DNA of 64,000 nucleotides, taken from assembly GCF_000253295.1 (NCBI RefSeq), contig NC_015717.1, positions 3,658,001 to 3,722,000 on the forward strand, read 5' to 3'. Position numbers and translations under genes: made by a program. The notes below the pieces were generated by a model. The model saw only the letters and a list, made by a program, of their open reading frames with translations, searched no databases and was not told the DNA's origin. Of this stretch, positions 9,317-17,336 are shown piece by piece. This DNA comes from Hyphomicrobium sp. MC1 (lineage in GTDB: Bacteria; Pseudomonadota; Alphaproteobacteria; Rhizobiales; Hyphomicrobiaceae). The first letter of the stretch is position 1, and every line of letters begins with the position of its first letter.

Positions 9317-9409
9317 GAGTTTACCGTTCTCTTTGGCAGTCTTGCTTGTTTCGCCGCCGATGCTACACGGGGATGCTACACTGACAACCGGATTGCAACA
9401 GGCGACCTG

Positions 9410-10687
9410 ATGAATGTCCTTCTTCTCGGCTCCGGCGGCCGCGAGCATGCGCTCGCCTGGGCGTTGAGCGCGAGCCCCCTCTTGACGAAACTCTTCTGCG
9501 CACCGGGCAACGCCGGAATTGCTGAGGTGGCGCAATGCATTCCGCTCGATCCTGCGAACCAGGACAGCATCATTGAATTCTGCCGCGATGAGCGCATCGA
9601 GCTCGTGGTGATCGGGCCGGAAGCGCCGCTCGTGGCCGGATTGGGAGACGCGCTCGGTGATGCCGGCATCCGGTATTTCGGGCCGACGAAAAGCGCGGCG
9701 CAACTCGAAGGGTCAAAAGGCTTCACCAAAGATCTTTGCCGTAAAGCCGGTATTCCGACAGCGGCTTATGGCCGTTTCATGGATCTCGACGCGGCGAAAA
9801 CGTATCTGGCATCGCAGAGCGTTCCGATCGTGATCAAAGCGGACGGGCTTGCGGCCGGTAAAGGCGTCGTCATTGCGGAAACACGCGCCGATGCCGACGC
9901 GGCCGTCGAAGCGTGTCTTGGAGGCGCATTCGGTGCAGCGGGCGCCGAAGTCGTCATCGAGGAATTTCTGGTCGGCGAAGAAGCGAGCTTCTTCGCACTG
10001 TGCGATGGCGTCACGGCGCTGCCGCTTGCATCGGCGCAGGATCACAAGCGTGTCGGCGACGGCGACACCGGCCCCAATACGGGCGGCATGGGGGCTTATT
10101 CGCCTGCGCCCGTCATGACGACTGAAATGACCGAACGCGTCATGACAGAGATCATCAACCCTACGGTCAAGGAAATGGCTGCGCGCGGCATGCCGTTCAA
10201 GGGCGTTTTGTTCGCGGGCCTGATGATTACGGCAACGGGGCCGAAGCTCATCGAATACAATGTCCGCTTCGGCGATCCTGAGACGCAGGTTTTGATGATG
10301 CGGCTCAAATCCGATCTGCTTGCCGCATTGCTCTCGACGACGGACGGCGTGCTCAAATCCTTCGATATGCGCTGGAGCGATGACGCGGCTTTGACGGTCG
10401 TGATGGCAGCGAACGGCTATCCCGGCACGCCGCAGAAAGGCACCGAGATAAGAGGCCTTGATCTTGCAAAAGCCGTTCCGAATGTCGAAATCTTCCACGC
10501 CGGGACGCGCCGCGACGGAGACCGCGTCATTGCCGACGGCGGCCGCGTTCTGAACGTGACGGGGCGCGGCAAAACCGTGAAGGATGCGCGCGACGCTGCT
10601 TATGCGGCGATCGCCAAGATTGACTGGCCGGGCGGTTTCTATCGCAGGGACATCGGCTGGCGTGCTTTGGAACGCCAGAAGACGTAA
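9410..10687 (+). CDS. purD: Phosphoribosylamine-glycine ligase PurD
   Basis: Catalyses the ATP-dependent second step of purine synthesis (GAR synthetase). The N terminus MNVLLLGSGGREHALAW is diagnostic. The ATP-grasp domain carries IKADGLAAGKGVV and GPNTGGMGAYSPAP, followed by EYNVRFGDPETQ with the metal-binding Glu and Asn. The 425-aa length is typical. It starts at ATG 9410 and diverges from xseA with a 93-nt gap. Confidence 0.97.
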   Translation: MNVLLLGSGGREHALAWALSASPLLTKLFCAPGNAGIAEVAQCIPLDPANQDSIIEFCRDERIELVVIGPEAPLVAGLGDALGDAGIRYFGPTKSAAQLEGSKGFTKDLCRKAGIPTAAYGRFMDLDAAKTYLASQSVPIVIKADGLAAGKGVVIAETRADADAAVEACLGGAFGAAGAEVVIEEFLVGEEASFFALCDGVTALPLASAQDHKRVGDGDTGPNTGGMGAYSPAPVMTTEMTERVMTEIINPTVKEMAARGMPFKGVLFAGLMITATGPKLIEYNVRFGDPETQVLMMRLKSDLLAALLSTTDGVLKSFDMRWSDDAALTVVMAANGYPGTPQKGTEIRGLDLAKAVPNVEIFHAGTRRDGDRVIADGGRVLNVTGRGKTVKDARDAAYAAIAKIDWPGGFYRRDIGWRALERQKT

Positions 10688-10710
10688 GCGGGATCGGACG
10701 ACAGCGGGGC

Positions 10711-11691
10711 ATGGCGAAGACACTCGAAACTTCGGCGGGCAACGGTAAGCTCCCTGCGCGCAAACCGACGATCGGGCTGGCGCTCGGTGGCGGCGGGGCG
10801 CGCGGACTTGCCCATATCGCCATGCTCGAAGCCTTCGACGAACTCGGGATCAGGCCGAACGTTATCGCCGGAACCTCGATCGGCGCGGTCTACGGCGCAG
10901 CGTATGCGTCAGGCATTTCGGGCCGCGATTTGCGTGAGCACACGCGCTATATTCTTTCCCAGCGGTTTGGGCTCATTCGCGATCTTTTCGTGCGTCGCGC
11001 GCAGCCGTTCTCGCAGTTTCTGAACCTTTTTGGCGCGCGCAACGCCATTCTCGATCCGCTGGCCGTGCTCGACATGATCCTTCCGAATGAGGTGAAGGAA
11101 ACATTCGCCGACTGCGAAATTCCGCTGAAGATCGTGGCGTCCGATTTCTACGATCAGGAGCAGAAGGTCTTCACCGATGGACGACTTCGTCTGGCGGTCG
11201 CGGCGAGCATGGCGCTCCCGGTTATTTTTCAGCCCGTCATTCAGGATGGCCGCGCATTGATCGACGGCGGGCTTACGAACCCGCTGCCGTTCGATCTGTT
11301 GCTGCCCGAAGCCGATATCGTCGTCGCCATCGATGTTTCCGGAGCTCCTGTGCCTGATCCGAGGCGCGTGGCGCCGACGGCATTCTCGGCACTCTTTTCG
11401 AGCGCGTTTCTATTCGAGCGGACGATCATCAAAGAGAAGCTCAAGACGCGGCAGCCGGACATTCTGATCTATTCGGGGACCAGCCAGTTCCAGGTGCTCG
11501 ATTTCCTCAAATGCGACGATATCCTAACTGCCGCCGAGCCCGCAAAAGAGCGTCTGAAGCAACAGCTTTCGCGCGTGCTGTCGGTCGAGACGCTGCCGGT
11601 GCTTGAGGGCAGCGACATCGAGGTGCGCACGATCCAGCGTCCTGAACGGCGAAAACGCCGCCTGCTGCCGCGCGTCCGCAAGGAACAGTAG
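10711..11691 (+). CDS. Patatin-like phospholipase (RssA/NTE type)
   Basis: A lipid acyl hydrolase of 326 aa. The oxyanion loop GGGGARG is at residues 26-32, the nucleophile elbow GTSIG has Ser56, and the catalytic Asp185 lies in IDGG, giving the complete Ser-Asp dyad. There is no signal peptide, so it is cytoplasmic or peripheral, as in RssA-like proteins. It follows purD by 23 nt and could share its transcript. The substrate is unknown; phospholipid turnover is the usual role of the family. Confidence 0.88.
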   Translation: MAKTLETSAGNGKLPARKPTIGLALGGGGARGLAHIAMLEAFDELGIRPNVIAGTSIGAVYGAAYASGISGRDLREHTRYILSQRFGLIRDLFVRRAQPFSQFLNLFGARNAILDPLAVLDMILPNEVKETFADCEIPLKIVASDFYDQEQKVFTDGRLRLAVAASMALPVIFQPVIQDGRALIDGGLTNPLPFDLLLPEADIVVAIDVSGAPVPDPRRVAPTAFSALFSSAFLFERTIIKEKLKTRQPDILIYSGTSQFQVLDFLKCDDILTAAEPAKERLKQQLSRVLSVETLPVLEGSDIEVRTIQRPERRKRRLLPRVRKEQ

Positions 11692-11716
11692 TAAAGCTCT
11701 AAAGCTCGCTTCAACA

Positions 11717-11806
11717 CCGTCATCCCGGCGCAGGCCGGGATCCAGACAAATCGAGACACCGCCCTGCGGATACTTGACTGGGTGCCGACCTTCGTCGGCA
11801 TGACGG
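11717..11806. repeat. REPIN-like inverted REP doublet, copy 2
   Basis: The cleanest copy: forward unit CCGTCATCCCGGCGCAGGCC... and a reverse unit ending TCGTCGGCATGACGG, with outer ends that mirror each other. It sits 25 nt behind the patatin stop and 24 nt before the tadA stop, between convergent genes. Confidence 0.9.
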
Positions 11807-11830
11807 TGGGACATGGAGACAAAAGACGCC

Positions 11831-12292
11831 TCAATCACGCCGGGCGGCGAAGAAGTCTTTCAGTAGCGCGCTCGCGTCGGCCTCGGCGAGGCCGGGGTAA
11901 ATTTCGGGGGCGTGATGGCACGTGGGCTGGCTGAAGATACGCGCCCCCTGCTCGATGCCGCCGCCCTTGGGGTCGCTGGCGGCGTAATAGAGCCGCTTCA
12001 CGCGTGCGAAGGAGATCGCCGTGGCGCACATCGGACAGGGTTCGAGCGTAACGTAAAGGCTGCAGCCGATAAGGCGTTCATCGGCCAATTCGGCGCAGGC
12101 GGCGCGGATGGCGAGCACTTCGGCGTGGGCGGTCGGGTCGTTCAGCTCGCGGGTGCGATTGCCTGCGCTGGCGAGAATGCGACCGTCGGGCGAGACAATG
12201 ACGGCGCCAATCGGCACCTCGCCGCGCGCGGCTGCGGCTTCCGCTTCGGAAAGCGCGCGTGCCATATGGCTTACGGCGTCCTTCGATGTCAT
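11831..12292 (-). CDS. tadA: tRNA-specific adenosine deaminase TadA
   Basis: Deaminates adenosine 34 of tRNA-Arg(ACG) to inosine. The zinc site is complete: HAE at residues 56-58 (His56, Glu58) and PCPMC at 85-89 (Cys86, Cys89). It is 153 aa when started at ATG 12292; the open frame upstream is out of character for the family and runs antisense through the rluB repeats. It is divergent from rluB with about 32 nt between starts. Confidence 0.95.
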   Translation of the reverse strand: MTSKDAVSHMARALSEAEAAAARGEVPIGAVIVSPDGRILASAGNRTRELNDPTAHAEVLAIRAACAELADERLIGCSLYVTLEPCPMCATAISFARVKRLYYAASDPKGGGIEQGARIFSQPTCHHAPEIYPGLAEADASALLKDFFAARRD

Positions 12293-12324
12293 AAGCTCGC
12301 TTCGCTCCTCATAGCTCGAATGTG

Positions 12325-13287
12325 ATGATGTCCAACGCACCACGATCCAGGCCCAAACCCTCCGGACCGAAACCGTCCGGCCCAAAAGCGTCGGAGCCAA
12401 AAGCGTCTGGCCCGAGACAATCCGGGCCAAAGCGCTCCAAGCCGCCGGAACCGGCCACCGTGCCTCCCCCCGCGAACCGCGACGGGCCGATGCGCATCGC
12501 AAAAGCGATGGCGCGTGCAGGGCTCTGCTCGCGCCGAGAGGCCGAACGCTGGATCGCCGATGGGCGCGTCAGCGTCAACGGCAAGCTGCTGAAGACGCCG
12601 GCCATTGAAGTCAAACCCGGCGACAAGGTGATCGTCGACGGCAAGCCGCTGCCCAGCGCCGAGCCGCCGCAGCTTTGGCGTTACCACAAGCCGAAGGGCA
12701 TCGTCACGACGCATTCGGACCCGGAAGGCCGCCCGACGGTGTTCGACAAGCTGCCTCCCGAGATGCCGCGCGTGATCTCCGTCGGGCGGCTCGATTTCAA
12801 TACGGAAGGGTTGCTGCTCTTAACCAATGACGGCGCGCTGGCGCGGCATCTGGAGCTTCCGGCAAATGGCTGGGTGCGGCGCTACCGGGTTCGCGCCAAA
12901 GGCCGCGTTTCGCCCGACGATCTCGCCAAACTTAAGGACGGTGTCACCATCGACGGCGTGAACTACGGCCCGGTCGAAGCGCAGGTCGATAGCGTGCAAG
13001 GCGCCAATACGTGGCTGACGATTGCGATCCGCGAAGGCAAGAACCGCGAAGTGCGCAACGTGCTTTCGCATCTGGGCTTGACGGTGAACCGGCTGATCCG
13101 CGTCTCGTTCGGGCCGTTTCAGCTTCTCGATCTACAGCCGGGGGCCGTCGAAGCCGTTCGCCGCAAGGTGCTGATCGCACAGCTCGGACCGCGCACGTCC
13201 GAAGCACTCGGGCTGTCGGAAAGCCAGGCACAGCGCAAAGAACGCCACGCACGCGGCAAGGCGGCGAGCGAGGCCGACGACAGATGA
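12325..13287 (+). CDS. rluB: 23S rRNA pseudouridine synthase RluB
   Basis: Modifies 23S rRNA at U2605. It has an S4 RNA-binding domain (MRIAKAMARAGLCSRREAE, about residues 54-100), then an RsuA-type synthase domain with the catalytic Asp in GRLDFNTEGLLLLTNDG. The first 45 residues are a disordered Lys/Pro tail made of near-repeated pentapeptides (PKPSG, PKASE, PKASG, PRQSG). GTG 12322 and ATG 12325/12328 are equivalent start choices. It overlaps rsmD by 4 nt (ATGA), so the two are translationally coupled. Confidence 0.93.
   Translation: MMSNAPRSRPKPSGPKPSGPKASEPKASGPRQSGPKRSKPPEPATVPPPANRDGPMRIAKAMARAGLCSRREAERWIADGRVSVNGKLLKTPAIEVKPGDKVIVDGKPLPSAEPPQLWRYHKPKGIVTTHSDPEGRPTVFDKLPPEMPRVISVGRLDFNTEGLLLLTNDGALARHLELPANGWVRRYRVRAKGRVSPDDLAKLKDGVTIDGVNYGPVEAQVDSVQGANTWLTIAIREGKNREVRNVLSHLGLTVNRLIRVSFGPFQLLDLQPGAVEAVRRKVLIAQLGPRTSEALGLSESQAQRKERHARGKAASEADDR
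12350..12445 (+). repeat. Degenerate 15-bp tandem repeats in the rluB 5' end
   Basis: About six diverged 15-bp units of the type CGGCCCAAAAGCGTC encode the Pro-Lys-x-Ser-Gly pentapeptides at the RluB N terminus. The reading frame is kept throughout. Confidence 0.75.
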
Positions 13288-13850
13288 GAGTTGTCGCCGG
13301 ACGGTTTCGAGGCCGGGCTTTGCAGGCGCCGGACGATATGAGCATTCGTCCGACGTCCGACCGGGTGCGCGAGAGTGTTTTCAACATTTTGACCCACGGC
13401 ATCGAGGGTTTTTCGCTGAACGGCGCGCGCGTGATTGATCTCTTCGCCGGAACGGGCGCGCTCGGCATCGAGGCCGTGTCGCGCGGGGCAGCGTATTGCC
13501 TGTTCGTCGAGGACGCACCGGACGCCAGGGCGCTGATCCGCAAGAACGTCGAAGCCATGGGCCTCACTGGCGAGACGCGCATCTTCCGGCGCGATGCGAC
13601 CGATCTCGGGCCAGCCGGCAATATGGAGCCGTACGAGCTCGCGTTTCTCGATCCGCCTTACGGCAAAGGCCTTGGCGAGAAAGCGCTAGCCGGACTTGCC
13701 GAGGGCAAATGGCTGACGCCCGGGGCAATCTGCATGCTGGAAGAACGCGCCGGAACGGACGTTGCTATTCCGGCGGCGTTCGAACTGCTCGATACGCGGA
13801 CCTACGGCGACACCGACGTGCGATTTTTGAAGTTCGCAGCGGCGGCGTGA
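13284..13850 (+). CDS. rsmD: 16S rRNA (guanine-966-N2)-methyltransferase RsmD
   Basis: A SAM-dependent methyltransferase of 188 aa acting on G966 of 16S rRNA. It begins MRVVAGRFRGRAL and has the conserved RPTSDRVRESVFNIL. SAM motif I is DLFAGTGALG at 52-61, and the catalytic DPPY is at 123-126. ATG 13284 overlaps the rluB stop, which fixes the start and argues for coupling of two rRNA-modification genes. It ends 4 nt from the convergent DUF2239 gene. Confidence 0.95.
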   Translation: MRVVAGRFRGRALQAPDDMSIRPTSDRVRESVFNILTHGIEGFSLNGARVIDLFAGTGALGIEAVSRGAAYCLFVEDAPDARALIRKNVEAMGLTGETRIFRRDATDLGPAGNMEPYELAFLDPPYGKGLGEKALAGLAEGKWLTPGAICMLEERAGTDVAIPAAFELLDTRTYGDTDVRFLKFAAAA

Positions 13851-13854
13851 TCCG

Positions 13855-14415
13855 TCAGGCGAATGCGCCTTCGGCCAGTCCAAGCGCATACGCGCGGACG
13901 TCTTTGGGCCAGCTTTCGATCTGCGCCGCGAAGCGGTCTGCGTCGCCAGCGAAAAGCGCGCGGCTCGCTTCTTCGAAGCCCGGCAGATTACCCGCCATCG
14001 CCGACATGAAGCGATAGACGCGCTCCCGTGCCACGCGCGGCGTCTCGGTGGCCGCCGTGGTGCGCCTCGCCTCGTCGACGAGTTTGCGGATTGCAACCGA
14101 CGCGCCGCCCGGCTGTTTGGCGAGCCAATCCCAATGCCGCGGCAGCAGCGTCACCTCGCGGGCGACGACGCCGAGCTTCGGGCGGCCCGGTCCGCGGCTG
14201 ATGTCAGCCGCCGGTGCCGACGGCGGAGTTGCAGCGGGCTGCTCGCCGCTGTCGCGCACATCGAAATCGGTCTGATTGCCGGTGGCATCATCGAAGACGA
14301 GCAACGACGCGTGCGGCTGGCGTTCGAGGTGCTTCTTGATGGCTTTGATTACGCAGGCGCGCGTGCCGGACGCAAAGCGGCGGCTGCCGTCAAAGGCGCT
14401 GAAGGAGTCAGTCAT
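13855..14415 (-). CDS. DUF2239 family protein
   Basis: A 186-aa protein starting MTDSFSAFDG at ATG 14415. Family marks are CVIKAIKKHLE near residue 20, LLVFDDATG, then GRPKLGVVAREVTLLPRHWDWL and a C-terminal helical part rich in Ala/Arg. The central segment is His-free and Pro/Ala-rich, probably a linker. The RGPGRPKLG stretch has an AT-hook-like GRPK core and a ribbon-helix-helix flavour, so DNA binding is conceivable but unproven. Biological function unknown. Confidence 0.8.
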   Translation of the reverse strand: MTDSFSAFDGSRRFASGTRACVIKAIKKHLERQPHASLLVFDDATGNQTDFDVRDSGEQPAATPPSAPAADISRGPGRPKLGVVAREVTLLPRHWDWLAKQPGGASVAIRKLVDEARRTTAATETPRVARERVYRFMSAMAGNLPGFEEASRALFAGDADRFAAQIESWPKDVRAYALGLAEGAFA

Positions 14416-14487
14416 TTCGGTATTCCCAATTGCGATTGGGCCGAATATTACCCGGATTAAAACTGCCGTCAATATATCCGGATAAAA

Positions 14488-15780
14488 TTAAATGGGTTGG
14501 GCTAACGACGCTGCGGATTTCGCCCGCCATCCGGCCACGCCGTAAAACAGGATGTAGAGGTAGCTCGGCACGGCGAGCAGCAGGTACGCCAGCTGAAAAT
14601 CGACGTGCTCCTTCAGCAGACCGAACGCGTAGGGCATCAGCGCGCCGCCCGAGATCGCCATGATGAGGAAGGCCGAGCCGGTTTCGGTGTGGCTGCCGAG
14701 ACCGCGGATCGCAAGCGGGAAGATCGCAGGCCACATCATGGCGTTGGCGAAGCCCAGCGCGGCAATGAAGGCGACGGATGTGTAACCGCTGGTCAGGTAC
14801 GCACCGACCGTCAGGATGACACCCAACGCAGCCGACACCGCCAGATAGCTTTGCTGCGAAATGAAGCGCGGAATGACGAGCAGACCGGCGACATAACCGA
14901 TCAGCATCGCGAAGAGCGTGTATGATGTGAACAGCCGCGTCGCCGAGATGGGCAGGCCGAAGCCCGCGCCGTAGAGGCCGATAGCGTCACCCGCCATCAC
15001 CTCGACGCCGACGTAGAGAAACAGGCACACCACGCCGAGCCAGAGATGCGGGACGGCAAAGACGCTGCGCATCTCTCCGCTGTTGACTGCGGGTTCCGGC
15101 CGGACATCCGGCAATTTCGAGCGCGCAATCCAAACACCGAGTAGCGCGAGCATCAGCGCCATCAACAGATAAGGTGCGTGGACGCGCGCGGCGAAGGCAT
15201 CCAGAAGGGCTTCTCGCGCCTCATGTGTCGGCGCCTTGGCGACGTCGGTGTCGAATGTCTCGACGTCTTTCAGCACGAGCGCCGCGAAGATGAACGGCGC
15301 GATGACGCCAGCGAACTTATGGCAGATGCCCATCACTGCAATCCGTCGCGCGGCGCTTTCATGCGGACCGATGATGCAGACGTAGGGGTTCGACGCCGTC
15401 TGCAACAGCGATAGGCCCGCGCCGGTGATAAACAGCCCTGCCAGCGCACCGGGATAATCGCGCATCGTCGTGAATTGACCGAACAGCACCGAGCCCGCCG
15501 CCATGATGTAGAGGCCGAGCGCCATCCCCTGTTTCATTCCCGTGCGCCTCAGAATGGCGGACGCGGGCAGCGCCAGGAAGAAATACGACAGATAGAACGC
15601 CATCGGCACGAGGAAAGCGTTGACGTCGTCGAGGGTGAAGGCGAGTTTGACGAAAGTGATGAGCGGGCCATTCAGCCACGTCACGAACCCGAAGATGAAG
15701 AACAGCAGGCCGATCGTCAGGATACCTCTGACGCCGCCAGTGCTGCCGTCTGGGGATATCTCCGGACTCCTGTTATTCAA
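14488..15780 (-). CDS. FucP/GluP-type sugar MFS transporter
   Basis: A 12-helix major facilitator of 430 aa related to the fucose/glucose-galactose:H+ symporters (FucP/GluP). Family features: FVTWLNGPLITFVKLAF in helix 1, GAGLSLLQTASNPYV in helix 4, and GFANAMMWPAIFPLAI in helix 10. TTG 15780 has a GGAG 6 nt upstream; TTG 15792 is an alternative four codons further out. A hairpin (15804-15834) precedes it. It stands alone with no sugar catabolic genes nearby, so the substrate is open. Confidence 0.85.
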   Translation of the reverse strand: MNNRSPEISPDGSTGGVRGILTIGLLFFIFGFVTWLNGPLITFVKLAFTLDDVNAFLVPMAFYLSYFFLALPASAILRRTGMKQGMALGLYIMAAGSVLFGQFTTMRDYPGALAGLFITGAGLSLLQTASNPYVCIIGPHESAARRIAVMGICHKFAGVIAPFIFAALVLKDVETFDTDVAKAPTHEAREALLDAFAARVHAPYLLMALMLALLGVWIARSKLPDVRPEPAVNSGEMRSVFAVPHLWLGVVCLFLYVGVEVMAGDAIGLYGAGFGLPISATRLFTSYTLFAMLIGYVAGLLVIPRFISQQSYLAVSAALGVILTVGAYLTSGYTSVAFIAALGFANAMMWPAIFPLAIRGLGSHTETGSAFLIMAISGGALMPYAFGLLKEHVDFQLAYLLLAVPSYLYILFYGVAGWRAKSAASLAQPI

Positions 15781-16084
15781 ATCCCACTCCAAAGGCCCCT
15801 TTTGCTACGCCGACGCCATTCACCAGGGCGTAGCGCTAAGACATGGCAGCAACTTGAGAATCCCCATTTCCCCGTCAAAGTTAGCAGATCCGGCGACGCG
15901 GCGCCGCACCTATCGAAAGCGCGAAAATGCACGCATTTCTGTACGGAAGCTTTTGATTTTCACGAACTGGCGTACTATGTCGAACGCATGAAAAAGGGTG
16001 CTTGACGAAAGTATACTTTTTCTGAAAACTACTAGCTGATAACCCGACTGGGTATCCGATGCCGGGGCCTTGAACCCCGTTTGA
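15781..16084. other. Intergenic region between fucP and the Bfd-like gene
   Basis: No gene is seen here. It contains an 8-bp-stem hairpin (GCTACGCC / GGCGTAGC, 15804-15834) in the fucP leader. It also has a perfect 12-bp palindrome AAAGTATACTTT (16008-16019) about 65-77 nt upstream of the Bfd-like gene, a possible operator of unknown regulator. Confidence 0.5.
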
Positions 16085-16432
16085 TTGGAGCCGCAATTGA
16101 TCGTTTGTTCGTGCGCCGTAATCACTGATCGCGACATTGATGTTGCGGTTTCCGAAATCATGAGCACGGGTCCGGCCATTCTGCCGACTCCTGGCGTGGT
16201 TTTTCGCCATCTCAACAAGAAGATGAACTGCTGCCGCTGCGCGCCGCTGACGGTTTCGGCCATTTATGCCGCCATGGACCGGCTTGAGACGACCACACGC
16301 ATCTGTCCGTTTGCACTGGCTGAAGCGCGCGCACGCCTTATCCGCATCGAAGAGCGCCGTGAGCGCCGCCAGCGCCGGATCGACGCGGAAATTGCAGAAC
16401 GTCGTGCGCAGAGACGCCGCGCGGTCGCGTAA
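16085..16432 (+). CDS. Bfd-like [2Fe-2S] protein with basic C-terminal tail
   Basis: A 115-aa protein whose first half resembles bacterioferritin-associated ferredoxin. It has CSC (Cys8, Cys10) near the N terminus, a VITDRDIDVAV segment like the Bfd helix, then CCRC with Cys48 and Cys51 in C-x2-C spacing and a VSAIYAAMDRL helix. The C10-C48 spacing (37) is longer than in E. coli Bfd. The last 30 residues are Arg/Glu-rich and helical (EERRERRQRRIDAEIAERR), which Bfd lacks. Start is TTG 16085 or TTG 16097. The next gene is bacterioferritin, so a role in electron delivery for iron release is likely. Confidence 0.78.
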   Translation: MEPQLIVCSCAVITDRDIDVAVSEIMSTGPAILPTPGVVFRHLNKKMNCCRCAPLTVSAIYAAMDRLETTTRICPFALAEARARLIRIEERRERRQRRIDAEIAERRAQRRRAVA

Positions 16433-16450
16433 CACTCTGAAAAATTTGGT

Positions 16451-16478
16451 GCCTTTGCAAAGGCGCGAGAAATCTCGC
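16451..16478. other. Two adjacent perfect palindromes between bfd-like gene and bfr
   Basis: GCCTTTGCAAAGGC (16451-16464) is followed at once by GCGAGA-AA-TCTCGC (16465-16478). They could form a weak terminator or attenuating structure before the bfr promoter. No T-run follows. Confidence 0.4.
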
Positions 16479-16519
16479 AAGCCTCTGGTTAAACTCGTTC
16501 TAATCCGCTAGTTGTCTAC

Positions 16520-16536
16520 TTTAGAATGTTTCTGGA
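16520..16536. promoter_or_regulatory. Candidate Irr iron-control element (ICE) before bfr
   Basis: TTTAGAA-TGT-TTCTGGA matches the Irr consensus TTTAGAA-N3-TTCTAAA at 12 of 14 defined bases and lies 50 bp upstream of the bfr start. Irr is known to repress bfr under iron limitation in Hyphomicrobiales. That this site is bound is an inference from the match. Confidence 0.65.
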
Positions 16537-16585
16537 TTTCCAGGACGGAAGCATTCGGAGATAACATTTGGCACGGAGCGGCGCC

Positions 16586-17074
16586 ATGAAGGGCAATAAA
16601 GACGTCATCACCCGTCTCAATGAGGCATTGAAGCTCGAACTGGGCGCCATCAACCAGTACTGGTTGCATTATCGCCTCCTGGACAACTGGGGTTTTAAGA
16701 AGCTCGCCAAGAAAGAGCGCAAGGAATCGATCGAGGAAATGGAGCACGCGGATCGCCTGATCGACCGCATCATCTTCCTCGACGGCCACCCGAACCTCCA
16801 GCACGTCGCACCGCTGATGATCGGCGAGAACCTCAAAGAAGTTCTGGAATGCGATCTCAAGGGTGAGAACATCGCCCGCGATCATTACAAGAAATCGCGC
16901 GAGATCTGCCGCGACGTCGGCGACTACGTCACGATGCTGCTGTTTGAGGACCTTCTGAAGGACGAAGAAGGTCACATCGACTTCCTCGAAACGCAGCTCG
17001 ACCTTCTCTCCAAGATTGGTGTCGAGAACTACGGCCAGCTCAATGCTGAGCCCGCAAGCGACGACGATCACTGA
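16586..17074 (+). CDS. bfr: Bacterioferritin Bfr
   Basis: Haem-containing iron-storage protein, 24-mer. All di-iron ligands fall at canonical numbers: Glu18, Glu51, His54, Glu94, Glu127, His130. The haem ligand Met52 is present. The length is 162 aa from ATG 16586, with GGAG 7-10 nt upstream; an earlier TTG at 16568 is less likely. It is preceded by the Bfd-like gene and a candidate Irr box, consistent with iron-dependent regulation. It is convergent with mutL, separated by repeats. Confidence 0.97.
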   Translation: MKGNKDVITRLNEALKLELGAINQYWLHYRLLDNWGFKKLAKKERKESIEEMEHADRLIDRIIFLDGHPNLQHVAPLMIGENLKEVLECDLKGENIARDHYKKSREICRDVGDYVTMLLFEDLLKDEEGHIDFLETQLDLLSKIGVENYGQLNAEPASDDDH

Positions 17075-17133
17075 TAAGTTGGCGCTTGCGGCACGCTTTC
17101 CGCGCGCCGGCCGCAAGCGCATACCTTCCCACT

Positions 17134-17216
17134 TGTCATCCTCGGGCTTGTCCCGAGGATCCGTTTCCCACCAACCTCGATGCAGGATGGATCCTCGGCA
17201 TAAAGCCGACGACGAC
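17134..17216. repeat. Type II REP doublet (CATCCTCGG family)
   Basis: Unit GTCATCCTCGGGCTTGTCCC... (hairpin) and a facing partner GGATCCTCGGCATAAAGCCG about 30 bp away. It is a different family from the CCGTCATSCCG repeats but also lies behind the bfr stop. Confidence 0.75.
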
Positions 17217-17234
17217 AAACTCTGCATCCACACC

Positions 17235-17325
17235 ACCGTCATGCCGACGGAGGTCGGCATCCAGGCCATTGGCAGCACTTGCGCCGTTTATGGTTGACTG
17301 GATCCCGGCCTTCGCCGGGATGACG
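17235..17325. repeat. REPIN-like inverted REP doublet, copy 3
   Basis: Forward unit CCGTCATGCCGACGGAGGTC... faces a reverse unit ending TTCGCCGGGATGACG. It lies between the convergent bfr and mutL, 12 nt before the mutL stop. Confidence 0.88.
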
Positions 17326-17336
17326 CTTGGTATCGC

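Noticed and set aside
9317..9703. N-terminal extension of xseA
   Set aside because: The open frame continues but overlaps purD antisense and lacks OB-fold sequence; TTG 9316 gives the normal length.
11697..11838. Small proteins encoded by REP regions (for example the frame reading WIPACAGMT)
   Set aside because: The same pseudo-peptides appear at every REP doublet in various frames; they are repeat sequence read as codons.
12293..12502. N-terminal extension of tadA
   Set aside because: It is antisense to the rluB repeat region and unlike TadA N termini; ATG 12292 gives the standard 153 aa.
16002..16017. TTGACG...TATACT promoter before the Bfd-like gene
   Set aside because: The spacing between the two boxes is only 4 bp, too short for a sigma-70 promoter.
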